Shown here one piece after another: positions 27,007 through 34,628 of a stretch of 41,082 nt of DNA. The position numbers and the translations under genes are program-made. A model generated the notes under the pieces. The model made no database searches. It was given only the letters and a program-made list of their open reading frames with translations, and was not told the origin of the DNA. How positions within the stretch are numbered: position 1 is the first letter of the stretch; each line of letters starts with the position of its first letter. Source of the DNA: an uncultured Chloroflexota bacterium (GTDB taxonomy: Bacteria; Chloroflexota; Dehalococcoidia; Lucifugimonadales; UBA826); contig CAJWPE010000008.1 in assembly GCA_913045625.1 (NCBI GenBank), positions 1 through 41,082 of the forward strand, given 5' to 3'.

Positions 27007-27034
27007 TTGACACATTTGCTAATATATATACCCT
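27007..27034 (+). promoter_or_regulatory. Candidate promoter of the greA-like gene
   Basis: A perfect TTGACA (27007-27012) is followed after 16 bases by a poor -10 (TACCCT, 27029-27034). A strong AAGGAG then lies 7 bases before the TTG start at 27067. Confidence 0.4.
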
Positions 27035-27066
27035 AAAAGAATTAATCTTCCATAAGGAGTGCTCAA

Positions 27067-27876
27067 TTGACCACCGAACAACCTGTACTATTACTTGCTC
27101 TTGTGGGGGAATTTACTGAAAGCTTGAAGGATAAAGACAAATCTAATTCTGCTATTAGAGAAATTAACAGATTTGTAAAATTCTTTCATGAAGACACTGA
27201 TATGAATTCTATTACTCCTTCTCAAATTGGAGCATATGCAGAAATTGCTAGCAAAAATAGTTTGTCTGAAGAAGCAATGGAAGGATTACAAGCAGTAAGA
27301 AAATTTTTAACTTTTGCATACAAATCTGAAAAAATATCAACTAATTTAGCTACGCATTTCCGAGTAAGAAAAACTAGAAGTTCTAGTAAAAATGAGGATG
27401 CAAGAAAAAAAGATTCTGGACAACAAATGACCCAAGAGGGATTCGATCAATTATCTTCAGAGAAAGAGTCTCTAGAATCAAACAGAACAGCAATTGGAGT
27501 TGCAATCCAAAATGCTAGAGAAGATGGTGACGTTAGAGAAAATGCCCCACTAGAAGCCGCACGAGAACAACAAGGACGAGAAGAATCTCGAATCAAAGAG
27601 ATAGAAAGTCTTTTGCGAACAGCTGTAGTTGTAGATAGTTCTGGCAAGGCATCTAAAACTGTGAGGGTTGGTGCAACAGTTCAAGTTTTAGACATAGAAA
27701 AGAATAAAAAAGTTAAATACACACTAGTTAGCCCATCAGAGGCGAACCCTTTAGATGGAAAAATTTCGAACGAATCACCTTTAGGAAAAGCGTTTTTAGG
27801 GAAAAGAAAAAGCCAAACTGCTGAAGCGATTACTCCTCAAGGAAAGAAAAAATTCGAAATTATTAGTATTGCTTAA
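27067..27876 (+). CDS. greA: GreA-type transcription cleavage factor with N-terminal recombinase-like domain
   Basis: The 269-residue product starts at a TTG with AAGGAG 7 bases upstream. Residues about 120-269 are a complete GreA: the coiled-coil finger with the tip 'GDVRENAPLEAAREQQG' (acidic residues D155 and E158, which hold the catalytic Mg2+ in RNA polymerase), then the FKBP-like C-terminal domain with 'ISNESPLGKAFLG' and 'TPQGKKKFEIISI'. GreA rescues backtracked RNA polymerase by stimulating transcript cleavage. Residues about 12-103 form an extra helical domain resembling the SAM-like core-binding domain of tyrosine recombinases (XerC/D), joined by a charged linker (104-119). No recombinase catalytic domain is present. 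The usual GreA is about 158 residues, so the extension is substantial. Confidence 0.88.
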   Translation: MTTEQPVLLLALVGEFTESLKDKDKSNSAIREINRFVKFFHEDTDMNSITPSQIGAYAEIASKNSLSEEAMEGLQAVRKFLTFAYKSEKISTNLATHFRVRKTRSSSKNEDARKKDSGQQMTQEGFDQLSSEKESLESNRTAIGVAIQNAREDGDVRENAPLEAAREQQGREESRIKEIESLLRTAVVVDSSGKASKTVRVGATVQVLDIEKNKKVKYTLVSPSEANPLDGKISNESPLGKAFLGKRKSQTAEAITPQGKKKFEIISIA

Positions 27877-27910
27877 ATTTCCTGTATTATTATCTGATTA
27901 GACTTAAAAG

Positions 27911-27916
27911 TATAAA
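27911..27916 (+). promoter_or_regulatory. -10-like box immediately before the FAD/Fe-S oxidase gene
   Basis: TATAAA lies 8 bases before the ATG at 27925, which has no Shine-Dalgarno sequence; a transcript starting from it would be leaderless. There is no clear -35. Confidence 0.3.
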
Positions 27917-27924
27917 AAAAATCT

Positions 27925-30825
27925 ATGGTAATAAAATCAAAACCATCTAATTCAACAGACGAATTACTTCATGATCTCAGTTCTGTAATTCAAGGCGATG
28001 TCAGATTTGATCAGATGTCTCGAGCTTTGTGGAGTACTGACGCTAGTATCTATCAAATTGAACCATTAGGAGTTGTTCTCCCAAAAAATGATGAAGATGT
28101 TATAGCTGTTGTAGAAACAGCTAATAAACATAATGTTTCCATTTTACCCCGAGGTGGAGGAACTAGTTTAGCTGGATCTACTGTAGGGGAATCAATCATC
28201 ATGGATTTCTCTCGATACATGAGAAACATTAAAGAAGTCAATGTAGAAGAAAAATGGGTCAGAACACAACCTGGAATAATTCTTGATGAATTAAATAAAC
28301 AAATAAGCCATACTGGCCTATTATTTGCACCAGATCCAAGCACTAGCAATAGAGGAAATGTAGGAGGAGCGTTGGGTAACAATTCCTGTGGTGCTCATTC
28401 AATCATGTGGGGGAAAACAGTAGATAATATTAATACCATGGATGTTGTTTTATCTGATGGCTCAGTAACTCAATTCGGTCCTGTATCTGGTTCTCAATTA
28501 GAGTCAAAAATGCGACTTTCCAACTTAGAAGGAAATATTTATCAAAGCATTTTTAATATAGGGGAAAAAAACCGCGATGAAATTTTGAGTAAATACCCAA
28601 AAATTCAAAGACGTGTTTCAGGATACAATTTAGATGAGTTTGTAGGTGGAAATAATTTCAATATGGCAAGGTTTGCCGTTGGTTCAGAAGGTACATTAAT
28701 AACAATTACTGAGGCTAAGCTTAAATTAGTCCCTAACCCAAAATTCAAAGGATTAGCAGTTCTTCATTGTCACGATTTAATTGAATCAATGGAAGCTACT
28801 GTTGCTGCAATTGAAATGGATCCTTCTGCAATAGAATTAATTGGAAAAATGATTCTTACTCAAGCCAAGTCCAATTTAAAATTTTCACGGCTAACTAGTT
28901 TTATTGATGGCGACCCAGAAGCGTTACTTGCGATAGAAGTAGTTGCTGATTCGGAATCTGAACTGATTCACAAAATGAATGAGATGGAATCTAGGATGAA
29001 AAAAGGTGGTTGGGGATATGCGATGCATAAAATGACTAGTCCAGAAGACCAAAAAAAAGTATGGGATGTGCGAAAAGCTGGATTAGGATTGATGATGAAT
29101 GTTCCAGGTGATGCCAAACCACTTCCATTTGTTGAAGACACAGCTGTATCTCCTGAAGTATTGCCAGAATTTGTATCTAAATTCGACAAAATCATAAAAA
29201 AATATGGAACTGAAGCCGGCTATTACGGTCATGCTAGTGTCGGATGTTTGCATATTCGACCGTTAATTAACCTGAAAAACCAACAGGGAATTGATCGTAT
29301 GACTGGTATTGCTGACGAAGTTAGTGACCTAGTCCTAGAATATGGAGGATCTCTAAGCGGAGAACATGGAGATGGACTAGTTCGAAGTGGGTACAACGAA
29401 AAAATGTTTGGTAGCCAGCTTTATCAGGCTTTTAAGGATGTCAAAAACACTTTTGATCCTAAAGGAATTATGAATCCTGGAAAAATCGTGGATTCCCCAC
29501 CAATGACTGAAAATTTAAGATATGGAACTACGTACAATACAATCAATCCAGGAAATGGATTTGCCTTTAATACTGAAGGGGGAAGTCTCCCTTCAGCTAT
29601 AGAAATGTGCAATGGGCAGGGAGAATGCAGAAAAGTAACTAGCGGGACAATGTGCCCATCTTATATGGTGACAAGAGATGAAGAACACTCTACTCGAGGT
29701 AGAGCAAATGCATTAAGAGCAGCTATATCTGGAGCTATTCCAACCTCTTCTTTGACAGATGAAAGAATGTATCAAGTGATGGATTTATGTCTTGAATGTA
29801 AGGGGTGCAAATCAGAATGCCCTTCAAACGTAGATATGGCAAAAATCAAATATGAATTCCTTTCCATATATCATCAAAAAAATGGATATAAGCTGAAGAA
29901 CAGGTTTTTTGGTAATGTCGACTCATTAAGTAAGTTAGGTTCGTTTTTTGCACCAATATCTAATTTAACTATAGAAACACCATTAATGAAAATCCTTTTA
30001 GAGAAATTCATAGGAATTGACCAAAGACGTAAGCTACCTACTTTTTCTTCTCAAACATTGAAACAATGGTTTAGAACTAAACCAAAGCAAGTCAAGTCTT
30101 CAAAGGGTACAGTATTACTTTTCCCAGACACGACTACAAATTTTAATCACCCAAATATAGGGAAATCTGCAGTAGAACTTATTCAAAAGTTAGGGTATGA
30201 AGTTATTATCCCAGATGTAAAATGTTGCGGAAGGCCAATGCTCTCAAACGGAATGATGGATAAGGCCAAGTCTAATATTAATTTCAATTACAATTTGATT
30301 GCACCCTATGTAGAACAAGGAGCAAAATTAGTAGGAATTGAACCAAGCTGCATTTTGGGATTTATCGGAGATTTTCCAGACCTTTATTCAAACAAGGATA
30401 TTTCACAAAAGGTTTCTGACAATACTATGTTAATAGAAGAATTTGTATTAGAGGCTTTAGAAAAAGACCCTCAAATCAACTTTACTAATCACCCTGAAAA
30501 CCAAAAAGCATTACTTCATGGTCATTGTCATCAAAAAGCTTTAAAAGGCACTGAGGCTGCTATGAAAATATTATCTCAAATTCCCGGATTACATACACAA
30601 GAAACTAACGCTGGCTGCTGTGGTATGGCAGGATCTTTTGGATATTTTAAAAATCATTATGAAATTTCGATGGAAATCGGTGAACAATCACTATTTCCAT
30701 CTATTAGAAACTCTGACCCTGAAACATTGATAATCAGTGAAGGAGTATCTTGTAGAGAACAAATTGAAACAGGCACTACTAGAAAAACAAAACATTTAGT
30801 AGAAGTAATTAACGAATACTTATAG
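27925..30825 (+). CDS. FAD-linked oxidase fused to Fe-S/CCG domains (glycolate/D-lactate dehydrogenase-like)
   Basis: This 966-residue protein combines in one chain what GlcD and GlcF do as two. The FAD-binding PCMH domain (about residues 45-260) has 'ILPRGGGTSLAGSTVG'; the FAD-oxidase C-terminal domain spans about 265-535 and contains 'YGHASVGCLHIRPL' and 'SGEHGDGLVRSGY'. A ferredoxin-like part with cysteines at 'CRKVTSGTMCPS' and 'CLECKGCKSECPS' lies at about 565-640, and two CCG-type motifs (VKCCGRPM, NAGCCGMAGSFGY) follow at about 765-900. Related enzymes oxidise D-2-hydroxyacids and pass electrons to quinone or cytochromes at the membrane. The next gene, 8 bases downstream, is a hydroxyacid dehydrogenase, which supports a 2-hydroxyacid pathway. 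Confidence 0.93.
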   Translation: MVIKSKPSNSTDELLHDLSSVIQGDVRFDQMSRALWSTDASIYQIEPLGVVLPKNDEDVIAVVETANKHNVSILPRGGGTSLAGSTVGESIIMDFSRYMRNIKEVNVEEKWVRTQPGIILDELNKQISHTGLLFAPDPSTSNRGNVGGALGNNSCGAHSIMWGKTVDNINTMDVVLSDGSVTQFGPVSGSQLESKMRLSNLEGNIYQSIFNIGEKNRDEILSKYPKIQRRVSGYNLDEFVGGNNFNMARFAVGSEGTLITITEAKLKLVPNPKFKGLAVLHCHDLIESMEATVAAIEMDPSAIELIGKMILTQAKSNLKFSRLTSFIDGDPEALLAIEVVADSESELIHKMNEMESRMKKGGWGYAMHKMTSPEDQKKVWDVRKAGLGLMMNVPGDAKPLPFVEDTAVSPEVLPEFVSKFDKIIKKYGTEAGYYGHASVGCLHIRPLINLKNQQGIDRMTGIADEVSDLVLEYGGSLSGEHGDGLVRSGYNEKMFGSQLYQAFKDVKNTFDPKGIMNPGKIVDSPPMTENLRYGTTYNTINPGNGFAFNTEGGSLPSAIEMCNGQGECRKVTSGTMCPSYMVTRDEEHSTRGRANALRAAISGAIPTSSLTDERMYQVMDLCLECKGCKSECPSNVDMAKIKYEFLSIYHQKNGYKLKNRFFGNVDSLSKLGSFFAPISNLTIETPLMKILLEKFIGIDQRRKLPTFSSQTLKQWFRTKPKQVKSSKGTVLLFPDTTTNFNHPNIGKSAVELIQKLGYEVIIPDVKCCGRPMLSNGMMDKAKSNINFNYNLIAPYVEQGAKLVGIEPSCILGFIGDFPDLYSNKDISQKVSDNTMLIEEFVLEALEKDPQINFTNHPENQKALLHGHCHQKALKGTEAAMKILSQIPGLHTQETNAGCCGMAGSFGYFKNHYEISMEIGEQSLFPSIRNSDPETLIISEGVSCREQIETGTTRKTKHLVEVINEYL

Positions 30826-30833
30826 GAGAAATC

Positions 30834-31724
30834 ATGAATATAGGATTTGTAGGAGTTGGCTTTATGGGAAAGCATATGGCTATAAATCTTATAAATGCTG
30901 GTCATTCCATTAAAGTCTTTGATATCAATAGCAGTATTGTAGATGAGCTATGTGAACTAGGTGCAAGTAAGGCGAATTCACCCCAAGAAGTTTGTTTAGA
31001 AACCAAATTAGTATTTACCTCTCTCCCAACTCCTCAAATAGTTGAGGAAGTATTCATGTCTGAAGGTGGAATTTTTTCACAAGCATCTCCTGGAACAACA
31101 ATGATAGATTTGAGTACTACTGATCCTGAAACAATCAAAAGAATAGCATCTCAAGGTTCAAAAATTAATGTACATTTTCTTGATGCCCCAGTAAGTGGTG
31201 GAACTAGTGGAGCTGAAAATGCCACCTTGTCCATCATGGTTGGTGGAGATAAAGAAAAATTTGAAGAATTCGAGCCAATTCTAAACATTTTAGGAGATAA
31301 AATAATGTACTGCGGAGAATTAGGTAGCGGTGCAACATGTAAGATCGTCAACAATCTGATAGGAATGTCTGTAGGGGTACTTTTATCAGAAGCATTCACA
31401 TTAGGAATTAAATCCGGAGTTAATCCCTCAATTTTATACGAAGCTATATCCAAAAGTAGCGGTAATACGGGACAAATGCACTCTTTCCCAAATAGTGTCT
31501 TTATAAACAATTTTGATCCCGGATTCAAGTTAGAATTAGGAGCAAAAGATGTAGGATTAGCTACTGAAATGGGAAGAAAAACTGGAGTTCCTATGGAAGT
31601 ATCAAATTTAATTCATCAAAAATATATCGAGGCTATGAACAAGTCTCTAGGTAAAGAAGTTAGTTTAGCAATAGTTAAACTTCAAGAAGAAAAATCCGGT
31701 GTGAAAATTAGATATAAACAATAG
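30834..31724 (+). CDS. 3-hydroxyisobutyrate / tartronate semialdehyde reductase family dehydrogenase
   Basis: This 296-residue protein is a member of the beta-hydroxyacid dehydrogenase family. The NAD(P) motif GFVGVGFMG is at residues about 4-12, 'DLSTTDPET' near 94, the substrate-binding 'DAPVSGGTSGA' near 119-129 and 'GSGATCKIVNN' with the catalytic lysine near 164-174. Members reduce or oxidise 3-hydroxyisobutyrate, tartronate semialdehyde or succinic semialdehyde. Linkage to a glycolate-type oxidase (8-base gap, TAGGAG before the ATG) fits glyoxylate metabolism through tartronate semialdehyde, but a role in valine degradation cannot be excluded. The next gene has its own promoter overlapping this stop. 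Confidence 0.9.
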   Translation: MNIGFVGVGFMGKHMAINLINAGHSIKVFDINSSIVDELCELGASKANSPQEVCLETKLVFTSLPTPQIVEEVFMSEGGIFSQASPGTTMIDLSTTDPETIKRIASQGSKINVHFLDAPVSGGTSGAENATLSIMVGGDKEKFEEFEPILNILGDKIMYCGELGSGATCKIVNNLIGMSVGVLLSEAFTLGIKSGVNPSILYEAISKSSGNTGQMHSFPNSVFINNFDPGFKLELGAKDVGLATEMGRKTGVPMEVSNLIHQKYIEAMNKSLGKEVSLAIVKLQEEKSGVKIRYKQ

Positions 31725-31726
31725 AT

Positions 31727-31755
31727 TTGACAAACTAATCTATCAAATCTATCAT
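31727..31755 (+). promoter_or_regulatory. Strong sigma-70 promoter of the riboswitch operon
   Basis: TTGACA (31727-31732, perfect) and TATCAT (31750-31755, 5 of 6) are 17 bases apart. This is the best promoter in the window. It begins 2 bases after the preceding stop codon and places the RNA start at about 31762, just before the aptamer. Confidence 0.8.
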
Positions 31756-31774
31756 GGGTAAACAATTGAATATA

Positions 31775-31875
31775 TCGTCGATAGAGTGGCAAGCTAGGTC
31801 CCAATCCTTTTATCTTGTCCGGCAACCTTCAACCTTAAAGGTGCCCTTGGGAAGTAAGACGAGGTTCTTAAGAAC
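31775..31875 (+). ncRNA. SAM-I/SAM-IV clan riboswitch aptamer
   Basis: The leader folds as a SAM-clan aptamer. P1 pairs TCGTC (31775-31779) with GACGA (31858-31862). P2 pairs GGCAAG (31788-31793) with CTTGTC (31814-31819). P3 pairs ACCTT (31825-31829) with AAGGT (31838-31842) inside the conserved CCGGCAACC ... GGTGCC core. The P2 loop CCCAA (31800-31804) forms a pseudoknot with TTGGG (31847-31851). A palindromic hairpin GTTCTTAAGAAC (31864-31875) follows outside P1. The P2 kink-turn of SAM-I is absent, and the GAGTGG opening and outer hairpin resemble SAM-IV or the SAM-I/IV variant class known from marine bacteria. The subclass call is inference. SAM binding should promote the terminator downstream. 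Confidence 0.85.
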
Positions 31876-31887
31876 AAAAGGTGCGGT

Positions 31888-31914
31888 GCTCTCCGTGCGG
31901 AGAGCTTTTTTTTT
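31888..31914 (+). terminator. Intrinsic terminator of the riboswitch expression platform
   Basis: A 7-bp stem GCTCTCC/GGAGAGC with loop GTGC is followed by nine T residues. It lies between the aptamer and the ribosome binding site AGGAG (31938-31942). It is enclosed by AGGTGCG (31879-31885) and CGCACCT (31924-31930), which are exactly complementary. Confidence 0.9.
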
Positions 31915-31950
31915 GACATTTTACGCACCTCAATAAAAGGAGTGTTTTAT

Positions 31951-33183
31951 ATGTCATATGCTATGAACCTAATCTGTAGAGAATGTGGAGCTGAATACCC
32001 AACTCAGCCATTAAATGTATGCGAATTTTGTTTTGGACCATTAGAGGTACAATACGATTTTGCTCAGATCAAAAACAATGTATCGAGAAAAACAATTTCT
32101 AATGGTCCAAATTCAATGTGGAGATATTCTCAGTTTCTTCCTGTAGACATAGAAAATTCCATAGATATAGGAACAGGATTCACTCCTTTAATTCATGCTA
32201 AAAATCTTGGAAAGCAATTAGGATTAGACTATCTATACATCAAAAATGATAGCGTCAACCCTACTTTCTCTTTTAAAGACAGACCTGTCGCAATCACTAC
32301 TAGTAAAGCTTTAGAATTTGGTTTTGAAGTGCTAGCTTGCGTTTCCACTGGAAATCTAATGGGTTCAGTCGCAGCTCATGGTTCAAAAGCTAATTTAGAT
32401 ACATATGTTTTCTACCCTCAAGATTTAGAATTATCAAAAATCTTTGGTGCTGCTGTTTACGGATCAAAAATGATAGCTATAGAAGGAAATTATGATGATG
32501 CAAATCGTTTTTGCAGTGAATTATCAGATATATATCCCTGGGCTTTTGTAAACATAAATATGCGACCTTTTTATGCAGAAGGAAGCAAAACATTGGGTTA
32601 TGAAATAGTAGAGCAACTAGGTTGGAAAGCACCCAATCATTGCGTAGTACCAGGAGCATCAGGAGAACTTCACACTAAAGTTTGGAAGGGTATCCAAGAA
32701 TTTATTGATTGTGAATTAATTGAAAATACGATTCCCAAAATGCACTTAGCTCAACCAGAAGGGTGTTCACCTATTTCTTCAGCATTCAAATCAAAATCTC
32801 GGCAAATTCAGCCCATAAAACCTTCTACAATAGCTAAATCATTAGCAATTGGGAATCCTGCTTCGGGACCTTTTTCTATAGATGTATTAAACCAAACACA
32901 TGGAAGTGCTGAAATAGCTCCAGAAAATACTATAATAGATTCAATTAAGCTTTTAGCAGAAACAGAAGGAATATTCACAGAAACAGCAGGTGGTGTTGTA
33001 ATTTCAAGTTTAATAGAATTAGTAAAAAAAGATAAAATCAAAAAAGATGAAACCGTTGTGGCATTCATAACTGGAAATGGTTTAAAAACACTTGAGAGTA
33101 TGGGAGAAATAAATCAAAATACTGTATCCTGTATGCCCAACATATCATCATTTGATCTAGTAAAATCAAACTTGAAATTTTAA
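31951..33183 (+). CDS. Threonine synthase-like PLP enzyme, riboswitch-controlled
   Basis: The ATG at 31951 is used, 8 bases after AGGAG; an upstream GTG at 31942 overlaps the ribosome binding site. The 410-residue product has a small zinc ribbon (C9, C12, C24, C27) and a fold-type II PLP domain with the Schiff-base lysine K109 in SFKDR and the phosphate-binding STGN. The family includes threonine synthase (phosphohomoserine to threonine) and sulfhydrylase-like relatives. A SAM riboswitch upstream and a CysO sulfur carrier 18 bases downstream argue that it may instead make homocysteine (or cysteine) from an activated homoserine or serine with CysO-bound sulfur. A plain ThrC role remains possible; no other threonine gene is nearby. 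Confidence 0.85.
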   Translation: MSYAMNLICRECGAEYPTQPLNVCEFCFGPLEVQYDFAQIKNNVSRKTISNGPNSMWRYSQFLPVDIENSIDIGTGFTPLIHAKNLGKQLGLDYLYIKNDSVNPTFSFKDRPVAITTSKALEFGFEVLACVSTGNLMGSVAAHGSKANLDTYVFYPQDLELSKIFGAAVYGSKMIAIEGNYDDANRFCSELSDIYPWAFVNINMRPFYAEGSKTLGYEIVEQLGWKAPNHCVVPGASGELHTKVWKGIQEFIDCELIENTIPKMHLAQPEGCSPISSAFKSKSRQIQPIKPSTIAKSLAIGNPASGPFSIDVLNQTHGSAEIAPENTIIDSIKLLAETEGIFTETAGGVVISSLIELVKKDKIKKDETVVAFITGNGLKTLESMGEINQNTVSCMPNISSFDLVKSNLKF

Positions 33184-33201
33184 ATACTAAAAGGAAAATT
33201 A

Positions 33202-33483
33202 ATGAGTGCAACAGTTAGAATCCCCACTCCATTACGTAAAGTCACTAACGGTGCTGACAAAGCTTCAGTAGAAGGAAATTCAATTTCAGAAGCAATAGAG
33301 TCTTTAGAAAATATATTCCCCGGAATTAAAAAAAGAATCTGTGAAGAATCAGGTGAACTTAGAAGTTTTGTTAATGTATTCGTAAACGGCGAAGACATAA
33401 GATTTTCAGACGGAATAAATACGCCTATTTCTTCCGGAGATGAAATCAGTTTAGTTCCCGCAGTTGCAGGCGGGAAACACTAA
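33202..33483 (+). CDS. cysO: CysO-type sulfur carrier protein
   Basis: This 93-residue beta-grasp protein closely matches mycobacterial CysO along its length: 'VRIPTPLR' at the start, 'FVNVFVNGEDIRFSDG' in the middle and 'LVPAVAGG' at the end. In Mycobacterium tuberculosis, CysO carries a C-terminal Gly-Gly thiocarboxylate that delivers sulfur to CysM, and the protease Mec releases cysteine. Here two residues (Lys-His) follow the Gly-Gly, so the tail must be trimmed before activation, as known for the carriers QbsE and HcyS. It is co-transcribed with the threonine synthase-like gene under the SAM riboswitch, with AAAGGAA before its ATG. No Mec-like protease is seen in the window. It is convergent with tgt. 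Confidence 0.88.
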   Translation: MSATVRIPTPLRKVTNGADKASVEGNSISEAIESLENIFPGIKKRICEESGELRSFVNVFVNGEDIRFSDGINTPISSGDEISLVPAVAGGKH

Positions 33484-34613
33484 TTCTTTCTTTGTAATAA
33501 TCTTTGATGTTCATCAGCAATTTTATATTCATTTAAATAATCAATATAAAAATTTTCAAATTGATTATTTTCAATCCTATCCTTAACTTGATTCATCAAA
33601 TTCACTAAAAATCTCAAATTGTGAATCGATGCCAATTTGTAAGCAAGATATTCTTTTGCTCTAAATAAATGATGAAGATAAGCAGCTGAAAAATTTTCGC
33701 AAAAATAACAATCACATGATTCATCAAATTTTTGGTCTAATTCTCTATACAAATTATTGGTAATATTTTTCCTTCCAAACCGTGTATAAAGAGCACCATT
33801 TCTAGCAACTCTAGTTGGAAGAACACAATCAAACATATCTACACCATTTTTGACACCAATCAATAAGTCTTCAGGTGACCCAACTCCCATTAAATATCTA
33901 GGCTTATTTTCTGGTAACTGTTGAGTTGTAAAAGCAAGTGTTTGATACATTTCTTCTTTAGATTCACCCACACTAAGCCCACCAATTGAATACCCTGGCA
34001 AATCAAATGAAGTCATCATATTAACTGATTTTTGCCTTAAGTCTTTAAACAATCCTCCTTGAATAATCCCAAACAAATCTCCATTGAATTCTTTTTTCGC
34101 TTGTAAAGATCTTTCCATCCACCTTGAAGTCATTTCCAAAGCTTCATCAATTTGATCAAAGTTAGAATCTGGTGGCAAACAAACATCAAGAGGCATCCAA
34201 ATATTTGAACCTAATTCAAATTGTATTTGAATTACTTTTTCTGGTGTGAGGATATGGGAACTACCATCAATATGAGATTTAAAATTTATACCTTCTTCAG
34301 AAATTTTGCGTAAATGCTGTAAGCTAAAACCTTGAAAACCACCACTATCAGTTAAAATTGGATGATCCCAATTCATAAATTTATGTAACCCACCAAGCCT
34401 ATGAATCAAATCTGAACCAGGTCGTAAATTTAAATGGTAAACATTCCCTAGAATAATTTCAGCGCCTATTTTTTCTAAATCGAAATTATCTAAAGCTTTA
34501 ACTGAACCTTGAGTAGCTACAGGCATAAATACTGGAGTTTGAATACTTCCACGAGAAGTTTCTAAAATCCCAACACGGGCAGAACCTTCTTTGGCTTTTA
34601 AAGAAAATTTCAA
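33480..34613 (-). CDS. tgt: Queuine/archaeosine-type tRNA-guanine transglycosylase
   Basis: This 377-residue TIM-barrel enzyme exchanges guanine-34 of certain tRNAs for the queuosine precursor. Visible are 'GSIQTPVFMPVATQGSVKAL' near residues 19-38, 'LTDSGGFQGFSL' with the catalytic aspartate near 88, 'GYSIGGLSVGE', the second aspartate in 'DMFDCVLPTRVARNGALYT', and the zinc site CDCYFC plus a histidine in 'AAYLHHLF'. All are normal. The start is TTG (34611-34613) with GGAG about 7 bases upstream. It is the last gene of the minus-strand aroK-aroB-tauE-tgt run, and its stop overlaps the end of cysO by 4 bases. Confidence 0.95.
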   Translation of the reverse strand: MKFSLKAKEGSARVGILETSRGSIQTPVFMPVATQGSVKALDNFDLEKIGAEIILGNVYHLNLRPGSDLIHRLGGLHKFMNWDHPILTDSGGFQGFSLQHLRKISEEGINFKSHIDGSSHILTPEKVIQIQFELGSNIWMPLDVCLPPDSNFDQIDEALEMTSRWMERSLQAKKEFNGDLFGIIQGGLFKDLRQKSVNMMTSFDLPGYSIGGLSVGESKEEMYQTLAFTTQQLPENKPRYLMGVGSPEDLLIGVKNGVDMFDCVLPTRVARNGALYTRFGRKNITNNLYRELDQKFDESCDCYFCENFSAAYLHHLFRAKEYLAYKLASIHNLRFLVNLMNQVKDRIENNQFENFYIDYLNEYKIADEHQRLLQRKN

Positions 34614-34628
34614 CTATATCTCCAGCTT

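Noticed and set aside
27067-27390. Remnant of an integrase gene
   Set aside because: The recombinase-like N-terminal domain is in frame with an intact GreA, behind a good ribosome binding site; there is no catalytic recombinase domain or att-like repeat.
31754-31936. 60-codon plus-strand frame upstream of the threonine synthase-like gene
   Set aside because: It runs through the riboswitch aptamer and terminator, whose pairings explain the sequence; no ribosome binding site precedes it.
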